Shown here one piece after another: positions 50,169-59,551 of a stretch of 64,000 bases of DNA. Each line of letters begins with the position of its first letter. The stretch's first letter is position 1. The translations under genes were made by a program, and so were the position numbers. The DNA is from Porphyromonas asaccharolytica DSM 20707 (GTDB taxonomy: Bacteria; Bacteroidota; Bacteroidia; Bacteroidales; Porphyromonadaceae), in assembly GCF_000212375.1 (NCBI RefSeq), contig NC_015501.1, forward strand, positions 124,001 to 188,000, read 5' to 3'. The notes beneath the pieces are model-generated. The model saw only the letters and a list, made by a program, of their open reading frames with translations, was not told the origin of the DNA and did not search any database.

Positions 50169-50283
50169 GGGTGGGAGCCCCCACCCCGCCGAGCGGTTCC
50201 CCGCCGAGCAGTCGACCGAGCTCGCGAAACGAGAAAAAACTTCGCATTTTACTTGCATATGAACTTAGAAAGCAAGTCGCTAC
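50169..50283 (-). repeat. 115-bp inverted repeat, right arm
   Basis: Reverse complement of 48476-48590 with about a dozen differences and small indels (GGTGGGAGCC ... CGAACTT-type core GCGAAACGAGAAAAAACTTC). A further perfect 20-bp inverse match is AGTGGGAGGGCGTCCGTTGT (48746-48765) with 50299-50318. The gap 50123-50168 and 50319-50386 shows nothing else. Confidence 0.88.
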
Positions 50284-50386
50284 ACGTAGAGCTGTACGAC
50301 AACGGACGCCCTCCCACTAAATACTTCCGTGCATCCTTACACGGGGTTACTCGTGAGAGTTGTGGCATCTAGTCAACCGTCTCAGA

Positions 50387-50417
50387 TTGTGAATTCTAGC
50401 GAAAAGCGGTACCTTTG
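50387..50417 (+). promoter_or_regulatory. Promoter of proS
   Basis: TTG at 50387-50389, a 20-bp spacer and TACCTTTG at 50410-50417; 29-nt leader. Confidence 0.8.
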
Positions 50418-50446
50418 CTAGCAAATAATTTAGACAGACTAGCATC

Positions 50447-51931
50447 ATGGCTAAGAAAGAGATCAAAGAACTCACACCACGTGACGAAAACTACTCACAG
50501 TGGTATCAAGATATTGTCGTAAAGGCCGGGCTGGCAGAGAACTCCTCCGTGCGCGGCTGTATGGTCATCAAGCCCTACGGCTACGGCATCTGGGAGAAGA
50601 TGCAGCAAGACCTCGATCGTCGATTTAAGGAGACAGGACACAGCAACGCTTACTTCCCACTTTTTATCCCGAAGAGCTACCTCAGCCGCGAGGCCGAGCA
50701 TGTCGAGGGCTTTGCCAAGGAGTGTGCCGTCGTGACGCACTACAGACTGCGTACCAACGAGGCGGGCGATGGCGTAGAGGTGGACCCCAACGCTAAGCTC
50801 GAGGAAGAGCTGATCGTCCGTCCGACGAGTGAGACGATCATCTGGAGTACCTACAAGAACTGGATCCAGAGCTACCGTGACCTGCCTCTACTCTGTAATC
50901 AGTGGGCCAACGTAGTGCGCTGGGAGATGCGTACGCGTCTCTTCCTTCGCACGGCTGAGTTCCTCTGGCAAGAGGGTCACACGGCACATGCTACCCAAGA
51001 GGAGGCAATCGCTGAGGCACGTAAGATGATCGGTGTCTATGAGGACTTCGCCCGTGAGATGCTGGCACTGCCGGTTATCGTTGGAGTCAAGAGTGAGACC
51101 GAGCGCTTCGCTGGCGCTATCGACACCTACACCATCGAGGCGATGATGCAGGACGGCAAAGCTTTGCAGTCTGGCACTTCGCACTTCCTAGGACAAAACT
51201 TCGCTAAGGCGTTTGACGTTACCTTTCTCGATAAGGAAGGCAATCGTGACTACGTCTGGGCTACCTCATGGGGCGTATCCACACGTCTCGTCGGTGCGCT
51301 CATCATGGCGCACAGCGATGACAACGGGCTGGTTCTGCCGCCACGCATTGCGCCTATCCAGGTGGTCATCGTGCCGATCTACAAGAGCGAGGAGGAGCTG
51401 CAGCGTATCCACGAGACAGCCGACAAGATCGTCAGCGAGCTACGCCAGCATGGCGTATCGGTTCAGATCGATGACAACGACAATAAGAAGCCCGGGTGGA
51501 AGTTTGCTGAGTATGAGATGAAGGGTGTCCCCGTACGGCTCGCTCTCGGTATGCGCGACCTGGAGCATGGCACCGTCGAGGTGGCTCGTCGTGACACGCT
51601 CACCAAGGAGACCATGCCGCTAGAGGGCATCTCCGCACATATTGAGCAGCTACTCGAGGATATTCAGAGCAATCTCTACAACCGCTCACTCCAGTCGCTC
51701 AAGGAGCGCACTTACATCTGCGACAGCTACGATGAGTTCAAGGAGCGCATCGAGGGCGGCGGCTTCTTCCTCTGCCACTGGGACGGCACAGCCGAGACGG
51801 AGGCACGTATCAAGGAGGAGACCAAGGCAACGATCCGCTGCATACCTCGTGACATCCCCTCGGAGCCTGGTCGCTGTATGGTGACTGGTCGCCCCTCTAA
51901 GTGCAGGGTCATCATCGCTCGCTCTTACTAA
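50447..51931 (+). CDS. proS: Prolyl-tRNA synthetase (archaeal/eukaryotic-like short form)
   Basis: 494 residues, the length of the short ProS type without the bacterial editing insertion. Class II motifs: [12 protein letters not shown], motif 2 [20 protein letters not shown] (about 160-180), motif 3 region [20 protein letters not shown] (about 283-302), anticodon-binding domain from about 305, and a C-terminal Zn-like domain ([10 protein letters not shown] ... [13 protein letters not shown]). It charges tRNA-Pro in the cytosol. queC and a helicase follow closely. Confidence 0.96.
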   Translation: MAKKEIKELTPRDENYSQWYQDIVVKAGLAENSSVRGCMVIKPYGYGIWEKMQQDLDRRFKETGHSNAYFPLFIPKSYLSREAEHVEGFAKECAVVTHYRLRTNEAGDGVEVDPNAKLEEELIVRPTSETIIWSTYKNWIQSYRDLPLLCNQWANVVRWEMRTRLFLRTAEFLWQEGHTAHATQEEAIAEARKMIGVYEDFAREMLALPVIVGVKSETERFAGAIDTYTIEAMMQDGKALQSGTSHFLGQNFAKAFDVTFLDKEGNRDYVWATSWGVSTRLVGALIMAHSDDNGLVLPPRIAPIQVVIVPIYKSEEELQRIHETADKIVSELRQHGVSVQIDDNDNKKPGWKFAEYEMKGVPVRLALGMRDLEHGTVEVARRDTLTKETMPLEGISAHIEQLLEDIQSNLYNRSLQSLKERTYICDSYDEFKERIEGGGFFLCHWDGTAETEARIKEETKATIRCIPRDIPSEPGRCMVTGRPSKCRVIIARSY

Positions 51932-51942
51932 GACATAAGACA

Positions 51943-52602
51943 ATGGTAATGCGCAATTCACTGATCGCACACTCAGGCGGCGTGGATAGCACGACGCTCC
52001 TCTACGAGTATCGTGAGGAGGTGGCTTGTGCCGTGGGCTTTGACTACGGCTCCAAGCACAATGCTCGTGAGCTGGCCGCTGCCAAGGCTATCTGTCGTGA
52101 GCTAGATATACCCTACCTGATCATCCCGCTCGCCTTCATCGAGGAGTACTTTCGCAGTGACCTCCTCCTCTCGGGTGGCGAGATGCAGCTGGGGGACTAT
52201 TCGGAGGAGAATATGCGCTCGACGGTGGTACCCTTTCGCAATGGCATCATGCTGAGCGTCCTCGCAGGGTTGGCCGAGAGCCGAGACTTGCAGCAGGTAC
52301 TCATAGCCAACCACTTTGGCGACCACGCCATCTACCCAGACTGTCGTGAGAGTTTTGTCAAGCCTATGGGCGAGGCGATCACGGCTGGCACCAGCAATGG
52401 GGTCAAGCTGGTGGCACCCTACACGGCCCTCACGAAAGCTGAGATCGTAGCTCGGGGCACTCGTCTTGGGGTACCCTACGGCAAAACGTACAGTTGCTAT
52501 CAAGGGGGCGAGCGGCACTGCGGACGCTGCGGCACCTGTCGGGAGCGTCACGACGCTTTTGTGGCAAACGGACTGGAGGATCCGACGCTTTACGAGGAGT
52601 AA
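51943..52602 (+). CDS. queC: 7-cyano-7-deazaguanine synthase
   Basis: 219 residues from the ATG at 51943, 11 bp after proS. PP-loop SGGVDS (11-16), the family core FDYGSKHNARELAAAKAI, and the zinc-binding end CYQGGERHCGRCGTCRERHD with four cysteines. It converts 7-carboxy-7-deazaguanine to preQ0 with ATP and ammonia in queuosine synthesis. Other que genes are not in the window. The N-terminus is one or two residues different from typical (LIAHSGGVD in place of LVLSGGVD). Confidence 0.93.
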   Translation: MVMRNSLIAHSGGVDSTTLLYEYREEVACAVGFDYGSKHNARELAAAKAICRELDIPYLIIPLAFIEEYFRSDLLLSGGEMQLGDYSEENMRSTVVPFRNGIMLSVLAGLAESRDLQQVLIANHFGDHAIYPDCRESFVKPMGEAITAGTSNGVKLVAPYTALTKAEIVARGTRLGVPYGKTYSCYQGGERHCGRCGTCRERHDAFVANGLEDPTLYEE

Positions 52603-52610
52603 GTGGCGGT

Positions 52611-53972
52611 ATGCTGGTTATCCCAGAAGCTTTCGATCAGAACAATGCGGAGCAGATGTCTGCCCTGCAATGCCTCGAGCAGACCTCTATGAGTCTCTTC
52701 CTGACGGGTAGTGCGGGAACCGGCAAGTCCTACTTCCTGCAGCACTACTGCGAGGTGACTCACAAGAAGTTTGTCAAGCTTGCTCCGACGGGGCTAGCTG
52801 CGCTCAACATCCATGGGCAGACGATCCACAGCTTCTTCCGGCTACCACTAGCACCGCTGACAGATCCCAACCATACCTCCGCCATCACACGCCGCTACCG
52901 CAAGGACAAGCGGGAGCTCATTCGTCAGCTCGATCTGATCATCATCGACGAGATATCGATGGTGCGGTGTGACCTGCTCGATGCGATGGATCGTATCCTG
53001 CGCAGTGTGAGGCACAGCCGGGTGCCCTTTGGGGGTGTGCAACTCCTCATGGTGGGCGACCCTTTTCAGCTACCGCCAGTCACGACAGCCTCCGACCAGG
53101 AGGAGATGCAGCGCGCTTACCCTGAGAGTGACGGCTTTTACTTCTTTGAGGCGCACGCCTACGCTGCACTGGCACCCATCTCCATAGTCCTACGTCGCAT
53201 GTATCGCCAGAGCGATCAGCACTTTGTCTCCGCACTTGAGGAGATCCGTCTAGGACGTGTCAGCGATGATACGGTCGCCCTGCTCAACAGCCGCGTCTCC
53301 CCACAGTGGCAGAAGGAACTGCTCCAGAGCGATCAGCATGCGGTGCTACTCTTCTCTCACAGAGCCAATGTGGAGGCGTACAACCAGTCTCGCTGCGCCC
53401 AGCTTGATGCCAAAGAAGTAACCTTCCGCGGCAAGCTCAAGGGCAAGATCCCCGCCTCTGCTCTGCCCGTTCCCGAAGAGTTTTCGCTCAAGGTGGGGAC
53501 TCAGGTGATGCTCGTGAGCAACCACCCCGACGGGGCGTGGGTCAATGGCACGACGGGCGTCATCACGAAGCTCGTCGGCGGAACTATCGGTGACATCACG
53601 GAGCCTTATGCCAAGGTGAAAACGCCCGATGGCGAGACTATCATTGTCACGCCACACACCTGGTCGCAGGTGGACTACGACTACGACGAGGAGAAGGGAG
53701 AGATCGTCGAGCGACAGACCGGCTCCTACACGCAGCTACCGCTCATCGTCGCTTACTCCATCACGGTACACAAAGCGCAGGGGCAAACGTGCGACCAGAT
53801 CGTGGTCGACCCGAGTCGCTTCTTCGCCCCAGGACAAGGGTACGTGGCACTCAGTCGCTGTCGCACGCTCGAGGGTCTGACGCTCACACAGCCACTTAAG
53901 CCATACAACCTACGCACCGCCCCTTCGGTACTGCAATTCTACCGAAAGATCCTTTCAGAGGTTAGGGGGTAG
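52611..53972 (+). CDS. Pif1/RecD-like ATP-dependent helicase
   Basis: 453 residues from the ATG at 52611, 8 bp after queC (an upstream in-frame extension overlaps queC). SF1B motifs: Walker A GSAGTGKS (33-40), LAPTGLAAL (motif Ia), DEISM (113-117, Walker B), GDPFQLPPV (motif III), LRRMYRQ (motif IV region), and the C-terminal KAQGQT with VALSRCRTLEGL. Likely a 5'-3' DNA helicase for replication or repair. It is a common Bacteroidetes core gene. Confidence 0.92.
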   Translation: MLVIPEAFDQNNAEQMSALQCLEQTSMSLFLTGSAGTGKSYFLQHYCEVTHKKFVKLAPTGLAALNIHGQTIHSFFRLPLAPLTDPNHTSAITRRYRKDKRELIRQLDLIIIDEISMVRCDLLDAMDRILRSVRHSRVPFGGVQLLMVGDPFQLPPVTTASDQEEMQRAYPESDGFYFFEAHAYAALAPISIVLRRMYRQSDQHFVSALEEIRLGRVSDDTVALLNSRVSPQWQKELLQSDQHAVLLFSHRANVEAYNQSRCAQLDAKEVTFRGKLKGKIPASALPVPEEFSLKVGTQVMLVSNHPDGAWVNGTTGVITKLVGGTIGDITEPYAKVKTPDGETIIVTPHTWSQVDYDYDEEKGEIVERQTGSYTQLPLIVAYSITVHKAQGQTCDQIVVDPSRFFAPGQGYVALSRCRTLEGLTLTQPLKPYNLRTAPSVLQFYRKILSEVRG

Positions 53973-53974
53973 AG

Positions 53975-54062
53975 GGTAGAAGTTAGAGATTAGAGATTAG
54001 AGATTAGAGGCTAGTTTCTAGTGGCTCTAGTGTTTCTAGTGGCTCTAGTCGCACTAGCGTCC
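53975..54062 (+). repeat. TTAGAGA simple repeat and 18-bp tandem
   Basis: (TTAGAGA)-like copies run from 53978 to 54015, then AGTTTCTAGTGGCTCT / AGTGTTTCTAGTGGCTCT. It is the inverse of the CTCTAA strings at 38276 and 39431. The rest of the gap to 54345 shows nothing recognisable. Confidence 0.7.
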
Positions 54063-54345
54063 TAGCTCAAGCTTCATGGGAGGGCTCCTGTCATAGTTGC
54101 TGGGAGGGGTCGTAGGGCTCGCTGTGACGCTATTCTTTGTGGATTGTTGGGATGTTTGCCAGCTACAGACGGGCGCTGCATACACTAAAATGCATTTTGC
54201 GGTGAAACTGGATAGAATATTCTCGAAACGGCCCGGATTGTCTTAACGATCTATCTCTGTGTAAGATAAAGCTTCAGATTCAAGTGTGAGAGCAGAAGAC
54301 TCGGAAGAAATTTCAGATTGAGGCGAAAAAAAGTGGCGCAAACGC

Positions 54346-54375
54346 TTGCATTGTTCAGAAAAAGTTGTACCTTTG
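54346..54375 (+). promoter_or_regulatory. Promoter of tRNA-Lys
   Basis: TTG at 54346-54348, a 19-bp spacer and TACCTTTG at 54368-54375. Confidence 0.82.
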
Positions 54376-54424
54376 CATCGCAGTTCAGGAGAGAAGTCGC
54401 TGATGACTCACCTGAATGAGGATT

Positions 54425-54497
54425 GACTTCGTAGCTCAGTTGGTAGAGCAACTGACTCTTAATCAGTGGGTCGAGGGTTCGAGCCCCTCCGAGGTCA
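54425..54497 (+). tRNA. tRNA-Lys (anticodon CUU)
   Basis: Acceptor GACTTCG/CGAGGTC (one G-T pair), D-arm GCTC-AGTTGGTA-GAGC, anticodon stem ACTGA/TCAGT with loop CTCTTAA (anticodon CTT), T-arm GAGGG-TTCGAGC-CCCTC; discriminator A; CCA not encoded. Confidence 0.96.
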
Positions 54498-54516
54498 CAA
54501 GTGACAGATCACTTTG

Positions 54517-54555
54517 AATAGCTTCTTGCAGTATGCAGGGAGCTATTTTTCTTTT
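54517..54555 (+). terminator. Terminator of tRNA-Lys
   Basis: AATAGCTTC with GGAGCTATT, then TTTCTTTT. Confidence 0.78.
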
Positions 54556-54616
54556 GGGGATTTACGAAGTCTAGGCTGCCCCATCGGGAGAGGAGGATAG
54601 CTCGCTGCTTTTTCTG

Positions 54617-54624
54617 TATCTTTG
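54617..54624 (+). promoter_or_regulatory. -7 box TATCTTTG of the nfo operon
   Basis: It matches TAnnTTTG, 35 bp before the ATG at 54660. Confidence 0.65.
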
Positions 54625-54659
54625 CGAGAGTTAGGCTTGTACAACTAACCGTTTTCACC

Positions 54660-55517
54660 ATGAGCTATACCAAACATCCTAATAAATATATCGGAGCGCA
54701 TGTGAGTGCTGCTGGTGGCGTGGAGGAGGCTCCGCTGCGTGCTGGCGAACTGGGCGCACGTGCTTTCGCTTTCTTCCTCAAAAATCAGCGTCAGTGGCAG
54801 GCTAAGCCATACACGGAGGAGCAAATTGATGCGTTCGTCGCCAACTGTGACCAGGTGGGCATCAAGCGAGAGCATATCCTCCCCCATGCAAGCTACCTAT
54901 ATAATATAGGGAATGCGGATGCTACCAAGCGTCAGCGCAGTCGCCGTGCGATGATCGATGAGATGCACCGCTGCGAGCAGCTGGGACTGAGCCTGCTCAA
55001 CTTCCACCCAGGGAGCCACCTCAAGGAGATCTCTGAGGAGCAGTGTATGGAGTACATAGCTGCTGAGATGAATGCCGTGCTGGCTGAGTCGGAGGGGGTC
55101 AAGCTGGTCCTAGAGAATGTGGCGGGTCAAGGGACGAACGTGGGCTACACTTTCGAGCAGCTCGCCTACATCATTTCGCTCATTGACGATGATAGCCGTG
55201 TGGGCGTCTGCATTGATACGGCACACACGCTGGCGGCAGGATATGAGATACGCACGGCCGATGGCTATACGGCTATGTGGCAAGCCTTCGATGACATCAT
55301 CGGTTACGACAAGCTCTGCGCTATCCATCTGAATGATAGTAAGAAGGACTTGGGGACCCGTGTGGATCGACACGAGTCTATTGGTAAAGGCTTTATGGGT
55401 ACGGACCTTTTCAAAATGCTGATGGACGACCCACATCTAGACAACATCCCGATCGTCCTAGAGACGCCTGTGCCTGAGCTCTGGGCGGAGGAGATCGCTT
55501 ACCTCTATGCACTCTAA
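54660..55517 (+). CDS. nfo: Endonuclease IV (deoxyribonuclease IV)
   Basis: 285 residues. TIM-barrel AP endonuclease with all metal ligands: GAHVSAAGG (His 14), LNFHPGSH, LVLENVAGQGTNVG (Glu about 146), CIDTAHTLAAGY, HLNDSK and DRHESIGKG, LETP. It cuts 5' of abasic and oxidised sites in DNA. Fits an anaerobe that must repair oxidative damage. It is followed 6 bp later by a YrdC-like gene. Confidence 0.96.
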   Translation: MSYTKHPNKYIGAHVSAAGGVEEAPLRAGELGARAFAFFLKNQRQWQAKPYTEEQIDAFVANCDQVGIKREHILPHASYLYNIGNADATKRQRSRRAMIDEMHRCEQLGLSLLNFHPGSHLKEISEEQCMEYIAAEMNAVLAESEGVKLVLENVAGQGTNVGYTFEQLAYIISLIDDDSRVGVCIDTAHTLAAGYEIRTADGYTAMWQAFDDIIGYDKLCAIHLNDSKKDLGTRVDRHESIGKGFMGTDLFKMLMDDPHLDNIPIVLETPVPELWAEEIAYLYAL

Positions 55518-55523
55518 TATACT

Positions 55524-56126
55524 ATGCTAACGAAGATCTACGCAGACACCCCCGACTACGCAGTGGTGCGTGAGGTGGTTCAATGTCTGGAGAGTGGCGG
55601 AGTCATTATTTATCCTACAGGTGTAGGCTATGCGCTTGGTTGCTCGGCACTGAAGAAGCGTGCCGTGGAGCAGGTTTGCCAGATCAAAGGGGTAGACAGC
55701 AAGCGTCACACACTGGCGATCATGTGTCAAGACCTTGGCGAGGTGGCCCAGTATGCTAAGCTGGGAAATGAGACTTTTGCCCTGATGAAGTCGGGTAAGT
55801 ACGAGCCAGCTACCTATATATTGCCTCCGACGACGACGCTGCCGACACCTTTTCGCCAACGCAAGGAGGTGGGGGTGCAGCTATGCAAGCATCCCGTGAC
55901 GCGTATCATATTGGAGGAGCTGGAGGCTCCGCTCCTGACGGGCTCTCTGCCAGACTTGCCAGAGGGATACGACATGAACTACCTGACTGATCCTGAGCTC
56001 ATCGAGGAGTACTATGGACATCAGGTAGATCTGATCATCGATGGGGGCGTGGCTCCTGGCGGTCATGGTGCGATCATCGACTGCACGGGTGAGACGCCAC
56101 AACTGCTCCGTGAGGGTACTATCTAA
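55524..56126 (+). CDS. YrdC/YciO-type protein (Sua5 family)
   Basis: 200 residues. SUA5-YciO-YrdC domain: GGVIIYPTGVGYALGCSA (25-42), KRHTLAIMCQDL, YILPPTTTLP, VGVQLCKHPVTR, LTGSLPD. Members catalyse or resemble threonylcarbamoyl-AMP synthesis for tRNA t6A; the YciO subgroup, which this length and KRHTLAIMC pattern suggest, may have another role. Confidence 0.88.
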   Translation: MLTKIYADTPDYAVVREVVQCLESGGVIIYPTGVGYALGCSALKKRAVEQVCQIKGVDSKRHTLAIMCQDLGEVAQYAKLGNETFALMKSGKYEPATYILPPTTTLPTPFRQRKEVGVQLCKHPVTRIILEELEAPLLTGSLPDLPEGYDMNYLTDPELIEEYYGHQVDLIIDGGVAPGGHGAIIDCTGETPQLLREGTI

Positions 56127-56148
56127 AGCTCTATAGGCAATACCATAT

Positions 56149-58536
56149 ATGTTTCATTCGCACCAGCAGCTTCCTACACTCTTAGTCGCCTTCCTGCTCC
56201 TAATCCTAGGTGCTGTGGGGTGTGCCAAGCAATCTTCGCCAGAGGGTGGTCCTTACGATATGACCCCGCCTCGGGTAGTGCGTTGCACGCCTGAGATGGG
56301 TAGTACGAATGTTACATCACATCGTGTGCGCATCACCTTCGATGAGTACATACAGCTGGAGCGAGGCGAGGATAAGATAATCTATTCGCCACCACAGCGC
56401 ATTCCACCGAAGGCTTTGGTCAATCAGAAGCAGCTGGTCATCACTTACCAAGATAGCCTCATCGCCAATACGACCTACACGATCAACTTCAATCGTGCGA
56501 TCAAGGACTACAACGAGGGTAACTACATCGAGCAGTATGTCTATGCCTTTAGTACGGGCGACTACCTAGACACGATGCAAGTAGCGGGGCTGGTACTTGA
56601 TGCTTACACACTACAGCCGGTGCCTCGTATCCTGGCGGGTATCTACGCTACGCCGCTTCCGGCGGACACGCTAGACCGGCCAATGACCCGCATGACCTAT
56701 ACGGACGACCAGGGGCACTTTACCCTACAAAATGTACGAGATGGTGCTTACTACGCTATCGCGCTCGTTGATATGGACCGTAGCTATAGCTACAACGCTC
56801 CGAACGAGAGCTTTGCGATCACGACCGACAGCTTCCGTACTGAGGTGGTACACGGTTCGGCTTTCATCCCCGCCAAGGAAACAAAGGTGGACTCACTTAG
56901 GAATGCTCCCGACTCACTGCAAAGTGCAGTCGACTCGCTTGGAGCGTCTGCAGATAGTTTGCTCACCAAGGAGGCAGCTCCTACGACAGCGACAGACAGT
57001 ACTGCGACGTCAGCAGACAGCGTCTCGCCTTACGTTTATCTGCCCAACGATCTGGTGCTCCTCTTGACACGCCCGAAGACGAATATTATCCGCCTCGAGA
57101 GACTTACGAGACGGGACTCGATGTCGCTCATGGCGACTTTTACAGAGCCTCTTGATACGTTGCCCCAGCTTACAATCCTCTCACCAAGCTACCTTACGAG
57201 TACAACGAGCTACTACCCTGATCTCTCGACAGATCGTAAGAGTCTCGTCTACTGGCTCTCGCCTCACGACTCACTAGCGAGAGACTCTGTCGTGGTGGCT
57301 TTTGCCTATCCTACGACCGACTCGATCGGTAGTCCGATCAATAAGCTTGACACGATGACGCTACAAGCGCCTAGAGTGCATGCAGCCAAGGCTAAAGCTA
57401 GTCCAAAGAAGCGACCGAAGATCGCAGCTCCTCAGACGGCTACCGACAGCCTTACTCTGACGAGTGACTCCACGGCTCTAGCAGACCCGAAGAATGATCT
57501 AAAAGCTATCACGATCCTTTCACTCGATAATATCAATAAAGAGACGACCCGCGACTCCCTTTGGATTAGCTATGACATGCCTATCTTGGGCATTGACACG
57601 ACGCTGGTACAGCTTGCTAAGTTGGTCGATTCGGTGCCACAGCCGATCTCCTGCCAGTTACGACCGGATAGTATACGACGCTGCCGATGGTTGGTAGACT
57701 TTGCCAAAGAGCCTGGTACTACTTATCGACTCATGGTAGATACCGCTGCCATAACGGGACTCTATGGCGGTGTCAGTGCACCAGCACAGAAAGATCTCAA
57801 GATCGCCTCCGAGACCGAGCTAGGCTCTCTCTCTGTCACGCTCACGGGACACCCTACGGATAGTCCGCTCTACGTCTACCTACTCAGTAGTAAGGAGGAG
57901 ATACTGGCGACTGCTCAGCCCGACAGTGCAGGCTTAGTGACCTTTACGGAGCTGGCTCCTGGAGCATACTTCCTCAAGCTTTATGTGGACCTTAATAGCA
58001 ATGGTACGTGGGATGGGGGCGTCTACCCAGCGACTCCTCCTGAGCCTGTGCGCTATCTACCTCAGACGGTAAATGTACAAGCGCGCTTTGCCACAGAGCA
58101 GACGTGGGCATACGATGGTACGCCCCTAGCTGAGCAACGCCCGAAAGAATTGGAAGGCGATAAGCAAGCGGAGGAAGATGGTAATCGCGCTAAGCCGGAG
58201 ACACAAAAGCGAGATCTCAACGTCGAGTACGCTCAGCGTATGCGGGAGCGGTACGGCAAGCGTTGGAACCCGACAGATCGCGAGCGTAAAATCATGGGAC
58301 TCCCCTCTCGTGAGGAGGAGCGACTGGCGCGAGAGCGTGGCGAAGAGATGGAAATCGGGGCTCCTCCCAAGGAGCAAGAGAAGGGTCAAGACAACAAGCA
58401 GAGTAAGCCCCAGACGCAACCGCTCGGCACAGGGAGTGGCTCGCCCCTCCGCACCAATCCAACCCAGACCAATCCATCGACGACTCGACAATCTGCTGGA
58501 CAGCTACAAAATCGCTCTCAGAAGGTCTCTCGCTAA
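56149..58536 (+). CDS. Large Ig-like (SbsA/BIG5) domain lipoprotein
   Basis: 795 residues. Lipobox GAVGC (Cys about 25), then SPEGGPYDMTPPRVVRCTPE, the usual start of the Bacteroidetes Ig-like-domain lipoprotein family. An SbsA-like Ig domain (about 40-140; VRITFDEYIQLE, INFNRAIKD), a carboxypeptidase-regulatory-like domain (about 140-230), a Ser/Asp/Thr-rich low-complexity stretch (about 245-290) and a second carbohydrate-like domain near 590-640 (GAYFLKLYVDLNSNGTWDGG) follow. The last 130 residues are charged and Gln/Lys/Pro-rich, disordered. Surface lipoprotein of unknown function, conserved in the phylum. Confidence 0.85.
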   Translation: MFHSHQQLPTLLVAFLLLILGAVGCAKQSSPEGGPYDMTPPRVVRCTPEMGSTNVTSHRVRITFDEYIQLERGEDKIIYSPPQRIPPKALVNQKQLVITYQDSLIANTTYTINFNRAIKDYNEGNYIEQYVYAFSTGDYLDTMQVAGLVLDAYTLQPVPRILAGIYATPLPADTLDRPMTRMTYTDDQGHFTLQNVRDGAYYAIALVDMDRSYSYNAPNESFAITTDSFRTEVVHGSAFIPAKETKVDSLRNAPDSLQSAVDSLGASADSLLTKEAAPTTATDSTATSADSVSPYVYLPNDLVLLLTRPKTNIIRLERLTRRDSMSLMATFTEPLDTLPQLTILSPSYLTSTTSYYPDLSTDRKSLVYWLSPHDSLARDSVVVAFAYPTTDSIGSPINKLDTMTLQAPRVHAAKAKASPKKRPKIAAPQTATDSLTLTSDSTALADPKNDLKAITILSLDNINKETTRDSLWISYDMPILGIDTTLVQLAKLVDSVPQPISCQLRPDSIRRCRWLVDFAKEPGTTYRLMVDTAAITGLYGGVSAPAQKDLKIASETELGSLSVTLTGHPTDSPLYVYLLSSKEEILATAQPDSAGLVTFTELAPGAYFLKLYVDLNSNGTWDGGVYPATPPEPVRYLPQTVNVQARFATEQTWAYDGTPLAEQRPKELEGDKQAEEDGNRAKPETQKRDLNVEYAQRMRERYGKRWNPTDRERKIMGLPSREEERLARERGEEMEIGAPPKEQEKGQDNKQSKPQTQPLGTGSGSPLRTNPTQTNPSTTRQSAGQLQNRSQKVSR

Positions 58537-58562
58537 AGGTTTTTACCTAGGAAATGAGGGGA

Positions 58563-59549
58563 TCACTCCATCATAGCGTAGACCAGCGTATGCTGGAGGG
58601 GGGACAATGTTACGAGGAGCTGATCGGGCGTGAGAGGCTTGATGAGCCGGTCGATAGGACGTGGTGCGAAGAGTAGCTGGCGACGCTGGCGCAAGACGCA
58701 ATAACGTCCGCTATTCGTTGAGATCTGCTCATCGAGTAAGTCAAAGACGATGCGCTGCTCATCGTGATAGAGCGCAGCGGGGTGGAGCTGATCCTCTTCT
58801 AGCAAGCCTAGCTCGACAGCCCACATCAGTAGCTCAGCGATACGCAGTGGACGCAGCATGCCAAAGGGAGCGGATAAGTCAAAGGTGCCGTCAGCTGGCT
58901 CCTCCGCAGAGGGTATAGCGAGGACACTTTGCGTCTTTCCCTCGGCATCTCTATAATAGTAGTAGGTTCTTTCTCCGATCGTGCCGATGCCACCGCCCTC
59001 GAGTGCTAAGCTCTCTCGGAGCGTGCGCCACTGATGGTAGCTATGTGCGACCGTAGGATACTGCTCGGCGAGTGTAGCCTGCCAATGACGGTAGCGCTGC
59101 CAAGCCTCACTAGATGGAAGGTCGGTGAGCTTTTCTTGCAATGTAGGGGTATGGCGCTTGCCATAGAGCGTGGCATAGCCCATCTTGCGATAGAACTGGT
59201 AGAGCCACTCCTCGGCTGGTATGAGGAAGGCGCAAAGACAACCCTCCCGCCACATCTGCTGGTGGCTCGCTCGCATAAGGTACTGTACGAATCCTTTGCC
59301 TCGCTGGTCGCTCTCGGTAGCTGCTCCCGATATGTAGCCAGCGCGCCACCACTGGTCGCGGTAACGCATCAGATAAGGGAGGTACTGCACATGACTGAGC
59401 GCACGGCTCTGGTCTAGAGCGGTCAGTAGATGGGTGCGATGTGGGTCAAAGGTGGTACGACTGTAGAGCGCGATGAAGTCTTCGCTATCCCCAAAGGTGG
59501 TGCTCCAGATCTCTTCGTAGAGTCGTTGCTGCTCAGACTTTAGTCTCAT
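58563..59549 (-). CDS. GNAT-family N-acetyltransferase
   Basis: 328 residues from the ATG at 59549, 2 bp after the preceding stop. The acetyl-CoA-binding core is ISGAATESDQRGKGFVQYLM (about 93-112; the R-G-x-G-F loop), then FYRKMGYATLYG. The C-terminal half is an Eis-like or lipid-carrier-like extension (LRIAELLMWAVELGLLEE). Substrate unknown. Last gene of the minus-strand operon, downstream of the DUF2156 gene. Confidence 0.85.
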   Translation of the reverse strand: MRLKSEQQRLYEEIWSTTFGDSEDFIALYSRTTFDPHRTHLLTALDQSRALSHVQYLPYLMRYRDQWWRAGYISGAATESDQRGKGFVQYLMRASHQQMWREGCLCAFLIPAEEWLYQFYRKMGYATLYGKRHTPTLQEKLTDLPSSEAWQRYRHWQATLAEQYPTVAHSYHQWRTLRESLALEGGGIGTIGERTYYYYRDAEGKTQSVLAIPSAEEPADGTFDLSAPFGMLRPLRIAELLMWAVELGLLEEDQLHPAALYHDEQRIVFDLLDEQISTNSGRYCVLRQRRQLLFAPRPIDRLIKPLTPDQLLVTLSPLQHTLVYAMME

Positions 59550-59551
59550 GC

